From contig NZ_QMIG01000017.1 in assembly GCF_003287285.1 (NCBI RefSeq), forward strand, positions 46,117 to 110,116: a stretch of DNA of 64,000 bases, in the 5' to 3' direction. Position numbers and translations under genes: made by a program. Shown in pieces: positions 56,215 through 63,592 of this stretch (its first letter is position 1; each line of letters begins with the position of its first letter). The notes beneath the pieces were generated by a model. It searched no databases and was not told the origin of the DNA. It was given only the letters and a program-made list of their open reading frames with translations. Origin of the DNA: Phytoactinopolyspora halophila. Its GTDB lineage: Bacteria; Actinomycetota; Actinomycetes; Jiangellales; Jiangellaceae.

Positions 56215-56994
56215 CTAGATGAACTTCCGGCTCGCGAGGAACTCGGCGAGCTTGATTCCGCCGTCGCCGTCATCGGTGACGACCTCACCCTGCGTGCGCT
56301 CCGGGCGCTTGGTCACGCTCTGCACCTGTGACCACGCCGCGTCCAGGCCCACCTGCTCGGCCGCCACGCCGAGGTCGGCCAGCGACCAGCTCTCCACGGG
56401 CTTCTTCTTCGCCGCCATGATGCCCTTGAACGACGGGTAGCGCGGCTCGTTGATCTGGTCGGTCACCGACACGATAGCCGGCGTCGCCGCCTCGACGGTC
56501 TCGGTGACGTCCGAGTCCCGGCGGGCCCGTACCGTGCCGCCGTCCACGCTCATCTCGCCGACGAAGCCGATGTGAGCGAACCCGAGCCGCTCGGCCAGCA
56601 TTGCCGGCACGACGCTCATGCCGCCGTCCGTCGACGCCATGCCCGTCAAGACCAGGTCAACCTCGCCGATCTTGCCGATCGCCTCGGCAAGCACGTGGGA
56701 CGTGGCGAGCGCGTCCGAGCCGTGCAGGGCATCGTCGACGACGTGTACGCCCGAATCCGCCCCCATCTGCAGGGCCCGTTTGATGGCATCTGCGGATCCT
56801 TCCGGACCCATGGTCAGCGCAATGACCTCGCCCGACTCGGAGCCGGCAAGCTTGAGCGCTTCTTCAACGGCGTACTCGTCGAGTTCTGACAAGATCCCGT
56901 CGACGCCGACGCGGTCGGTAGTGTGGTCAGCCTCGTGGAACGTCCGGTCCGCTGCGGCATCCGGAACGTGCTTCACCAAAACGACGATCTTCAT
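56215..56994 (-). CDS. etfB: Electron transfer flavoprotein subunit beta
   Basis: 259 residues. It begins MKIVVLVKHVPDAAADRTF, then LSELDEYAVEEALKLA (AMP site region), GADSGVHVVDDALHGSDALATSHVLA near 90, and VSVTDQINEPRYPSFKGIMAAKKKP near 185, the ETF-beta signature. ATG 56994 has AGGAGG about 12 bases upstream. First gene of the etfBA operon. Confidence 0.97.
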   Translation of the reverse strand: MKIVVLVKHVPDAAADRTFHEADHTTDRVGVDGILSELDEYAVEEALKLAGSESGEVIALTMGPEGSADAIKRALQMGADSGVHVVDDALHGSDALATSHVLAEAIGKIGEVDLVLTGMASTDGGMSVVPAMLAERLGFAHIGFVGEMSVDGGTVRARRDSDVTETVEAATPAIVSVTDQINEPRYPSFKGIMAAKKKPVESWSLADLGVAAEQVGLDAAWSQVQSVTKRPERTQGEVVTDDGDGGIKLAEFLASRKFI

Positions 56995-57093
56995 GGCCGT
57001 ACGACGACCTCCTGCACTGGTAACGGCACATCGAGAGGCTGCCGGCATCCGCACACGGCACGCCTCTCGTGAACGTCCCGATCGTACCTCTTG

Positions 57094-58212
57094 TTACTCG
57101 CGAGTAACACCCGGAGTGCTCTTCCTCACACCAGTCCGGGCCAGCACCGTCGGCTCTGGCACCGCCTCGTCGGCCCCGTCAGCCTCGTCGGCCCCGTCAG
57201 CCTCATCGGCTTCCCCGTCAGCCATACGCTCACCACCTGAATGCCGGCTACGGCGCACGGCGTCCGCGATCGCCTGATACGTGGCATCGCGGATGAAGAT
57301 CGCATCCGCCGCGAGAATGGCCAGCGAAAACCACGGCAGGGCCATGGTCACTGCGATGCTCACGTGCATCCCCAACACGAGGATCAGCGCGATAACGCGG
57401 GTCCCGCGCCGCATCAGCAACAACGGAAAGAACACCTGGACGAAGACGGTGATGTAGCTGGCCACCGTGATCACCAGGCCGCTGGTGTAGACGAGCTCGT
57501 TGAGCGCGGGGAACGATTCGTACTGCCCGATCCGCAGCGGGTAGTAGACCCCGACGCCCTCCTGCCACATCGAGCCCTGCACCTTCGACATGCCGGATAC
57601 GACGTAGACCACGAAGATCTGAAACGCGATGGCCAGCAACGCGACATTGTGTACCAGGACACCGGGCCAAGCCGGCCAGTTCCAGCGGCGCCGTGACGGC
57701 CGCCGTCGACGGCGCCGGGCGTCCAACGACCAGTGCATCGCGGTGTCCGCCAGGCACATGAAGAGCAAGGAAATCCTGATGATGTTGTCACCGGCGTCGG
57801 TCGCCAGGCCGTTCAACCGCATCAGGCTGGCCAGCATCACCAGCAGCACCGGCGTCACCACGCGGGTGCGCCAGCCGAGAGTGAACAGTACTGCGAGGCC
57901 ACCGAGCAACAGGTACTTGACGGTGAAGACCGCAGGAGAATCGTCGGCGGCGAAGATCTCGGTGATCGGAAAGCCCCAGTCGTCCACCGTGAGCCACGGG
58001 TCCAGCCACCGCGCCCCGGGACCCCAGACGTAGTGCCGTTCGGCGAAGTTGGCCACCCACGAACCCAGGATCGCCAGGCCGAGCGCGATTCGCATGACGG
58101 CCAGGCCGTAGGTGGCCTTCTTGCGATCGAACAGCCATTGCTCCCCCGCATCGACGATGCGAAGAACCGTCGCCGACGTGACGTGCGCGGCCGCGCGGAT
58201 CACACTGCTCAT
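57094..58212 (-). CDS. HTTM-domain membrane protein (copy 2 of the surface-protein module)
   Basis: 372 residues. The HTTM domain (four-helix membrane fold shared by vitamin K-dependent gamma-carboxylase and SdpB) begins ATYGLAVMRIALGLAILGSW and contains HYVWGPGARWLDPW, DTAMHWSLDARRRR, VSGMSKVQGSMWQEGVGVYY (the conserved K..G..W..G..YY motif) and an amphipathic end. The C-terminal 45 residues are acidic and low-complexity (ADGEADEADGADEADGADE). ATG 58212 overlaps the stop of the DUF5819 gene by four bases (ATGA). Close paralogue of the protein at 61591-62676. The catalytic activity is not established. Confidence 0.88.
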   Translation of the reverse strand: MSSVIRAAAHVTSATVLRIVDAGEQWLFDRKKATYGLAVMRIALGLAILGSWVANFAERHYVWGPGARWLDPWLTVDDWGFPITEIFAADDSPAVFTVKYLLLGGLAVLFTLGWRTRVVTPVLLVMLASLMRLNGLATDAGDNIIRISLLFMCLADTAMHWSLDARRRRRRPSRRRWNWPAWPGVLVHNVALLAIAFQIFVVYVVSGMSKVQGSMWQEGVGVYYPLRIGQYESFPALNELVYTSGLVITVASYITVFVQVFFPLLLMRRGTRVIALILVLGMHVSIAVTMALPWFSLAILAADAIFIRDATYQAIADAVRRSRHSGGERMADGEADEADGADEADGADEAVPEPTVLARTGVRKSTPGVTRE

Positions 58213-58997
58213 GGCCGAGCCGGTTCCTCCAGTCGCCGGAACGTCGCTGCGAAACTCCCGTCGTGCTGACCGTCGTTTACGAGCACCGGCCGCCAGCCGA
58301 ACTCCCGATGCGTCTGCGGCTGATCTTCCGGGGCGACCTCGAACCGCTCCTCCCAACGCGGAACCGGAGTGCGCCGGAGCCGGAACTGAACCGCCACGAT
58401 CTCCTCGTCCCATCTCGCGCGTGCCACCTGGGTCGCATACCCGGTAGCGACGCGGTCGCCCCGGACCATCCGGGCGATTCTCGACGAGGTGTCACCGCCC
58501 TGCGCCTCGATCAGATCTTCGGCCAGCGGCTTCCACGTCGACATGTCGTCGAAGTCCGCGGCCATGATGTCTTGCTGCTCCTCGTCGAGGTCGTGCCACG
58601 CGGAGTTGAGCCGGCGATACAGGTTCGACGACAGGCGGCTCGCTCGCGACGGCGCGGGATCGTGCCGCACCTCGCTCCATTCGAGCTGCGTGGCGGAGAT
58701 CCACTCAGTGGTGCGCTCGATCTCGGACTCGGGATCGAAGTACCGCGCCCGCACCAGCAACTCGCCCTCGCCGTTGACCGGATTCGGCGCGAACAAGCTC
58801 CAATTCTGGTAGAAAACAGGCGTGATGTAGTCCCGTACCTGGCTACGCACCGCCTCTTTCACGGGGTTCGACGGCGCGTTCCACAAGAACGTCGCCAGCA
58901 TGTGCATCCCGAGCAGCCCCACGAGCACGAACGCGACGCCGCGGGCGACCGGCGAGATCCGGACCCGCTGTGGCAGCTCGCCCCTGGATTCGGACAC
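58209..58997 (-). CDS. DUF5819 family membrane protein (copy 2)
   Basis: About 262 residues. A single N-terminal membrane helix (VARGVAFVLVGLLGMHMLAT) leads to the family hallmark TPVFYQNWSLFAPNPVNGEG, then an extracellular or cytoplasmic domain with RYDRTVATGYATQV-type and RARYFDPES segments. Its translation is coupled to the HTTM gene. The upstream paralogue at 62673-63425 shows the same FFQQNWSLFAPTP motif. The architecture recalls SdpA, the partner of SdpB in Bacillus peptide-toxin maturation. GTG 58997 is the chosen start; GTG 59018 is possible. Confidence 0.85.
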   Translation of the reverse strand: MSESRGELPQRVRISPVARGVAFVLVGLLGMHMLATFLWNAPSNPVKEAVRSQVRDYITPVFYQNWSLFAPNPVNGEGELLVRARYFDPESEIERTTEWISATQLEWSEVRHDPAPSRASRLSSNLYRRLNSAWHDLDEEQQDIMAADFDDMSTWKPLAEDLIEAQGGDTSSRIARMVRGDRVATGYATQVARARWDEEIVAVQFRLRRTPVPRWEERFEVAPEDQPQTHREFGWRPVLVNDGQHDGSFAATFRRLEEPARP

Positions 58998-59173
58998 GAC
59001 CGCCAGAGTAGATGACACGGACGGTTCGCGTCTGCGGACATCGCTTCTCGCGACATCGGAGCCCGACGTTAACCCGAGCGAACCTGGACGGCCCCAAGCG
59101 AACCTGGACGGCCCCAAGCGAGCCCGGATGACACCGCGCGAGCCCGTGCGAATTTCGCGCCGACCATGCGAAA

Positions 59174-59201
59174 GGGCGATGCCCGAGACCGGGCATCGCC
59201 C
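59174..59201 (-). terminator. Terminator after the LPDTG protein gene
   Basis: Arms 59174-59185 and 59190-59201 (GGGCGATGCCCG and complement), four-base loop, followed on the minus strand by TTTCG. A good intrinsic terminator 91 bases after the surface-protein stop, so the DUF5819/HTTM pair needs its own promoter or read-through. Confidence 0.7.
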
Positions 59202-59291
59202 CTTCACAGACGGTGAGGACCAGGGGTTGACGGACGGCGGGTGCCGATGTCCGTCCACCCGAGCGGTCTCACCTGGCGGGGTAGGCGCGAT

Positions 59292-61256
59292 TTACCCCTG
59301 AGCAGCCATCCGGCGGTTGCGGCTGGCCATGTAGAAGGTGTAGCCGCCGACCGCCAGCGCGCCGACGAGCAGCATCAGCCACAGGATGTTCGACCCCGTG
59401 TCGGGCAGCTCGTCGTCGTCCCCGTCGACCTCGGCCTCGGCCTCGGCCTCGGCATCAGCGTCGGCCGCAACCTCGGCGTCCACCTCGGTCTCGGCGTCAG
59501 CTTCCACCTCCGTCTCAGCGTCGGCCTCGACCTCGGCCTCTACCTCGGTCTCGGCGTCCGCCTCCACATCGGCTTCCACCTCCGCCTCGGTCTCCACCTC
59601 AGTTTCGACCTCGGTCTCCACCTCGGTCTCGACCTCGTCGCCGTCGTCAACCACGTTGGCCCCGACCTCCGAGCGAGCGATATCGAGCACCGCCAGACTG
59701 TCTTCTGGCAACACGTCGATATAGAGCGCCGACACGCTGAACGGGCCCCCGGATTCCACGGCCGCGGTCTCGCCCTCGGCCGTCGGGACGCTCCGAAGCG
59801 CCTGCGTCTCAGCGTTGTTCATCGGCTGGTCCGGCTGGTAGTTCAGCTTGATCGACAGGACCTCGGACAGGACGTCACCCAGTTCGTCGAACAGGTCCTC
59901 GAGGGCGAGGCCGCTGACGAGGCCGTCCAGCGTGCCGCCGAGGTCGTCAACCTTGTCGACCACCTGGTCGAGCAGGTCGCCGATCGTCGGAACCAGGTTG
60001 TTCAGGAGCGAATCCAGCACGGTCTCAAGCAGTCCGCCGACGCCGGAGCTGTCGACCTCCAGATCGGCCTTGTCCTCGATCAGTTCCGTCACCGTGCTGT
60101 CCAGGCTGGCCTCGAGCGACCCGAGATCGAGCCCGGCCGGCGCAGCATCAATGGACAGATCGAGATCCACCGTTGCCGCGCCAAGCGCGCTCTTGACAGT
60201 GGAGACCACGTCGTCGAGGACGTCGGCCAGCAGATCGCTCACGTTGTCCAGCAGCCCGTTGATGACCGCCGAGCTGATCAGCTCGGTGTTCGGTGGCTGA
60301 CCGTTGAGGCCGCCGTCGAGCAGCTCGTTGAGGTCGATGATCAACGTGCCGTTGGCGAGGTCGAGCTCCACGCCCGAGCCGGCGATCGGCTCGGCGAGGA
60401 TCTCCTCGACCGCACCCTGGACGTCGCTGTCTACGCTCGCTTGCAGATCGAGCTTCACTCCTGCGATCTCGAGCAGGCCGGAGAGCCCGTCGATCGTGTC
60501 CACGAGCGCCGACAGCACGCTGTCCTCGCTCAGGAGGCTGTTAAGCAGGCTGTCGACCTCCCCGACGGAGTCCACGATGTCCGTGTTGAGCTCCTTCAGA
60601 ACGGGCAGCTCCACCTTGAGCGAGCCGCCCGCGATCTCGTAGTCGCGGGCAAGATCGAACTCGTCCGAGGCGTCGAGCACCTCGAACACTTCGCTCTCCG
60701 ACGACGGGCCGATCAGGTGGGCTTGCGACGAGACCGCGCCCAGTTCGAGTTCCAGACCGGCGATCAGGTCGGTGAGCTCGTCACCGAGGACATTGGAAAG
60801 GTCGAAGTTGGCGTTACCCGGGAAGCCCGCGTCGACGCCGGTGCCGATCCCACCGTTGTCCGCCACGGCGCCCGTGGCCGCACTCGACGTTCCCTGGTCC
60901 TCGGCACTCGCCCACTGGTTCACGGCCCCGAGTTCGATGATGTCGCTCAGCGGCAGTTGCACGCCACCGGGTACATCGATGTTGATCGAATCGAGGAGGG
61001 TGACGTCGAGGGGGTTGGCCTCCGTCACCGGCTCCGGCGAACCGGAGTTCTCCACCTCGACACCGGCAAGCTCCACCAGCTTGTCGAGATCGGTTCCAAG
61101 GACCTCGCCGGAGAGGAACCTCGCCTCTGCGCGCGAGGAATCTCCGTCGTCCGCGGCTGCCGGCATCGCCAGCGCCGTGGACGTCAGGGCGGTTACCGCC
61201 CCAGCAGCGACGGCGCAAGACAGCAGCCGTCGGCGCCTTCTACGTTCAAACGTCAT
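59292..61256 (-). CDS. Choice-of-anchor G family surface protein with LPDTG sortase signal and Glu-rich tail
   Basis: 654 residues. The signal peptide starts MTFERRRRRRLLSCAVAAGA and ends near residue 35 (AMPAAADD). The mature part has the choice-of-anchor G pattern: RFLSGEVLGTDLDKLVEL, VNQWASAEDQGTSSAA, GAVADNGGIGTG. The core is Leu/Asp-rich helical repeats to about residue 530. Residues about 540-620 are an acidic repeat of Glu/Val/Thr/Ala/Asp (ETEVETEVETEAEVEADVEA), then LPDTGS, a hydrophobic anchor (ILWLMLLVGALAVGGYTFYM) and a basic tail (RNRRMAAQG). It is cut and linked to the cell wall by a sortase, not encoded in the window. ATG 61256 follows GGGGAGAAGG. Confidence 0.9.
   Translation of the reverse strand: MTFERRRRRRLLSCAVAAGAVTALTSTALAMPAAADDGDSSRAEARFLSGEVLGTDLDKLVELAGVEVENSGSPEPVTEANPLDVTLLDSINIDVPGGVQLPLSDIIELGAVNQWASAEDQGTSSAATGAVADNGGIGTGVDAGFPGNANFDLSNVLGDELTDLIAGLELELGAVSSQAHLIGPSSESEVFEVLDASDEFDLARDYEIAGGSLKVELPVLKELNTDIVDSVGEVDSLLNSLLSEDSVLSALVDTIDGLSGLLEIAGVKLDLQASVDSDVQGAVEEILAEPIAGSGVELDLANGTLIIDLNELLDGGLNGQPPNTELISSAVINGLLDNVSDLLADVLDDVVSTVKSALGAATVDLDLSIDAAPAGLDLGSLEASLDSTVTELIEDKADLEVDSSGVGGLLETVLDSLLNNLVPTIGDLLDQVVDKVDDLGGTLDGLVSGLALEDLFDELGDVLSEVLSIKLNYQPDQPMNNAETQALRSVPTAEGETAAVESGGPFSVSALYIDVLPEDSLAVLDIARSEVGANVVDDGDEVETEVETEVETEVETEAEVEADVEADAETEVEAEVEADAETEVEADAETEVDAEVAADADAEAEAEAEVDGDDDELPDTGSNILWLMLLVGALAVGGYTFYMASRNRRMAAQG
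59402..59640 (-). repeat. Degenerate coding repeat in the LPDTG protein tail
   Basis: Units of 6 to 12 bases (GAG GTG GAG ACC, GAG GCC GAC GCC and variants) repeat over about 240 bases, encoding alternating Glu-Val-Glu-Thr and Glu-Ala-Asp-Ala. Glutamate fills close to every second position; only codon-third bases and Val/Ala and Thr/Asp choices vary. Confidence 0.8.
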
Positions 61257-61536
61257 GCCTTCTCCCCTAGGCAGTACCACAAATGGCCGTCGCGGGCAGG
61301 ACATATTCGCTCCGCGACGTGACCAAGACACTATCGATATGAAGCTCGATTGTCGTATGAGAAGTGATCATCCGTTTGGACATAATTTCGGGTACATCCA
61401 GGGGCTAGTCAGGGAGATATGACAAGAAAGGGGTGATGCCCTTTCTTTGCCCCGTATCGGACATTTATGGATTCTTCTAGCCGTACCGGATGGTTCGATG
61501 ACGTCCGATCGGAATTAGTTTCTCACCCAACAGACG
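61257..61536. promoter_or_regulatory. Upstream region of the LPDTG protein gene
   Basis: About 280 bases, more AT-rich than the genes. It contains a perfect 9-base-arm hairpin AAGAAAGGG (61424-61432) / CCCTTTCTT (61439-61447) with loop gtgatg. This is probably a promoter or attenuator region for the surface-protein gene; no gene seen. Confidence 0.45.
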
Positions 61537-61566
61537 AAGGGCGCCGATCGTACAATCGGCGCCCTT
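61537..61566 (-). terminator. Terminator after the upstream HTTM gene
   Basis: Perfect 12-base arms AAGGGCGCCGAT (61537-61548) and complement (61555-61566), six-base loop, ending in TTCGTC on the minus strand, 25 bases past the HTTM stop. Confidence 0.8.
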
Positions 61567-61590
61567 CTCGCTTCGGACGAGAACCGTCAC

Positions 61591-62676
61591 TCACCGTGCC
61601 TGTGTTGCCATGACGCGGTCGGGCTCGTCGGCTTCCCCCGCCTCCGCCAGAGCCCGCAGCTTGCGGCGATCACGCTGCGTCTGCCACCACTGTCGAGCCC
61701 ACTGCTCGATTCCACGGTACGTGGAGTCCCGGATGAAGATCATGTCAGCCGAGATGACGACCAGCGAGAAGAACGGCAGGCCCATGGCCACGCCAATGCC
61801 GAGGTGCATGGCGGCGATACCGAGGAGCGCGATGACCCGCGTCAATCGACGCAACAGCAGCAACGGGAAGAAGATCTGGATGAACACCGAGAAGTACGTC
61901 GCCACCATCACGCCGAGCGCATTCGCACTCAAGAGATCGTTGAGCCACGGCCAGGGCGCGTAATGCCCCATCTGCATCGGGTAGTACACGCCCGTGCCGT
62001 CCTGCCACAGTTCGCCCTGGACCTTGTACAGGCCGGAGGCCACGTAGATCAGGCACAGCTGCACGGCGACGGCCACCACGGCCAGGTTGTTCAGCACGAT
62101 GGCCAGCATGCCGAAGTTTTCCCGCACCTCCGGCCGCACGCGCAGCCGTAGCGGGCTGTGCCACTCCCCGGCCTCCTGCTTCGCCCGTCGCCTCGCATCC
62201 AGCGACCATCGCCGCGAGATGTCGGCAAAGCAGAGATAGAAGAGCAGGATTCGAAAGATGTTGTCGCTCTGGTCGCCGACGATCGGTTGCGCCTCGAGCA
62301 GGCTCGTCCAGAGCACCAGCACCACGGGCGCCACGATCCGTGCGCGCCAGCCCACGACGAGCAGCACCAACAGCGCTGCGACCACGGCCAGCTTCAGCTC
62401 GAGTTCGAGCCGACCGCTCCCGCCATAGAAAAAGGTAAACGGCCAGCTGAACTCGGCGTTGTCATCGACCGGCTCGATCCAGCGCCCGGCGTTACCCCAC
62501 AGGTAATGCCGGTTGAGCCAGTTCGCTGCCAGAAAGCCCAGCGCCGTGAGTCCGAACAAGATCCGGACCATCGCCAGCCCGTACGTGGCGCGCTTCGCTC
62601 CCAGCAGCCAGTCTTCGAAGAACCGTAGTTTCGCTGCCGCCTGGCTCTTCCACATCTGAGGCGTTTCGACGCTCAT
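61591..62676 (-). CDS. HTTM-domain membrane protein (copy 1 of the surface-protein module)
   Basis: 361 residues. It starts with a short hydrophilic stretch and then RATYGLAMVRILFGLTALGF and HYLWGNAGRWIEPV, then the repeated landmarks ADISRRWSLDARRRAKQEA, YVASGLYKVQGELWQDGTGVYY and PMQMGHYAPWPWLN. It has five or more membrane helices and a charged C terminus. Closely similar to the HTTM protein at 57094-58212, so the pair arose by duplication. Its ATG overlaps the stop of the DUF5819 gene (ATGA). HTTM covers gamma-carboxylases and SdpB-like proteins; which activity applies here is unknown. Confidence 0.9.
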   Translation of the reverse strand: MSVETPQMWKSQAAAKLRFFEDWLLGAKRATYGLAMVRILFGLTALGFLAANWLNRHYLWGNAGRWIEPVDDNAEFSWPFTFFYGGSGRLELELKLAVVAALLVLLVVGWRARIVAPVVLVLWTSLLEAQPIVGDQSDNIFRILLFYLCFADISRRWSLDARRRAKQEAGEWHSPLRLRVRPEVRENFGMLAIVLNNLAVVAVAVQLCLIYVASGLYKVQGELWQDGTGVYYPMQMGHYAPWPWLNDLLSANALGVMVATYFSVFIQIFFPLLLLRRLTRVIALLGIAAMHLGIGVAMGLPFFSLVVISADMIFIRDSTYRGIEQWARQWWQTQRDRRKLRALAEAGEADEPDRVMATQAR

Positions 62677-63425
62677 CCTGCAAACCTCTCGATCGCCGCA
62701 GCGAATGCGTCACGGTCCTGTCCCTCGAACTCGATCAGGGGGCGGCGGCCGAACTCGCGCTCTCTCGGTTTGGGTTCACTCTCGCCGTGCCGGTTGGCGA
62801 ACGCCGGCGCACGCTGGTCGACGGTCTTGACCTGGACGTACTTCACGCCCGCGTCCTCGCCCCACCAGGCATACACGAACTGGGTGGCGTAGGCCGCCAT
62901 CGTCCGGTCGTAGCGCAGCAGATAAGAGATTCGAGTCGCAGATGATCGGTCTTCTTGCTCCATCAACCGCTCACGGAGGCGGCTCCAGGCGTTCGAATGA
63001 TAGTGGCCCGTCAACACCTCCTGCTCGTCGCCGTTGATCCGCGAGTGATGTGAGGCGATACGCGTCGCCAGCCTCCGCGTCGCGATACCGGCCCGGGAGG
63101 GCAGCAGATTGTGCTCGATCGCCGCCTTCAGCTCCAGTTCGGTGACATTCACCCATTCGGTGTGGTTCTCGTCGTCGAACCAGCCACGCACGTACATCGA
63201 CCGTTCAGTACGGATCGGGGTCGGAGCGAACAGGCTCCAGTTCTGCTGGAAAAACGGCAGCATGTAAGAGTCGAGCGGTTCCTCGAACGTCTCCTTCGCG
63301 GCGTTGTCCGGCCCGACGAACAACGCGGTCGCGGCCAGATGCGCCGCCACGGCCGCGCTCAAAATACCGGCAATGACCTTCAGCCAGACCGGCCGACTCT
63401 GATCTAAATGCCGCGTCTGCTGCAT
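62673..63425 (-). CDS. DUF5819 family membrane protein (copy 1)
   Basis: 250 residues. GAGGGG lies eight bases before ATG 63425. Single N-terminal membrane helix (VIAGILSAAVAAHLAATALFVG), then LPFFQQNWSLFAPTPIRTER, TEWVNVTELELKAAIEHNLL and LRYDRTMAAYATQFVYAWWG, each with a counterpart in the second copy. Coupled by ATGA to the HTTM gene. With its HTTM partner it resembles the SdpA-SdpB pair in gene order and shape; direct homology is not proven here. Confidence 0.87.
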   Translation of the reverse strand: MQQTRHLDQSRPVWLKVIAGILSAAVAAHLAATALFVGPDNAAKETFEEPLDSYMLPFFQQNWSLFAPTPIRTERSMYVRGWFDDENHTEWVNVTELELKAAIEHNLLPSRAGIATRRLATRIASHHSRINGDEQEVLTGHYHSNAWSRLRERLMEQEDRSSATRISYLLRYDRTMAAYATQFVYAWWGEDAGVKYVQVKTVDQRAPAFANRHGESEPKPREREFGRRPLIEFEGQDRDAFAAAIERFAG

Positions 63426-63530
63426 GTGACGCCCCTCATTCGCACCGGACCGCGCCTCGCTGGTTCGTCGCAGCCCGTGCGGAATCTCACCGGATATTCG
63501 ACCTTGCGCAATTAGACGTATCACGTATGT

Positions 63531-63568
63531 CGGTGGGCCCACACCATCCATTTGGTGCGGGCCCACCG
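63531..63568 (-). terminator. Terminator after the second LPDTG protein gene
   Basis: Arms CGGTGGGCCC (63531-63540) and GGGCCCACCG (63559-63568), extended inward by CACC/GGTG with one mismatch, 24 bases past the stop of the partial surface-protein gene. Confidence 0.65.
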
Positions 63569-63592
63569 GCCATTCGTCGGATGGACGTTTGG

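Noticed and set aside
59241..61322. A 693-codon plus-strand frame rich in Leu/Gly/Val
   Set aside because: It is the complement of the LPDTG surface-protein gene, whose signal peptide, ribosome binding site and sortase signal are all on the minus strand.
57094..62676. Naming the HTTM proteins as gamma-glutamyl carboxylases
   Set aside because: HTTM also covers SdpB-like and other non-carboxylating proteins, and the catalytic residues cannot be verified without alignment; kept as hypothesis only.
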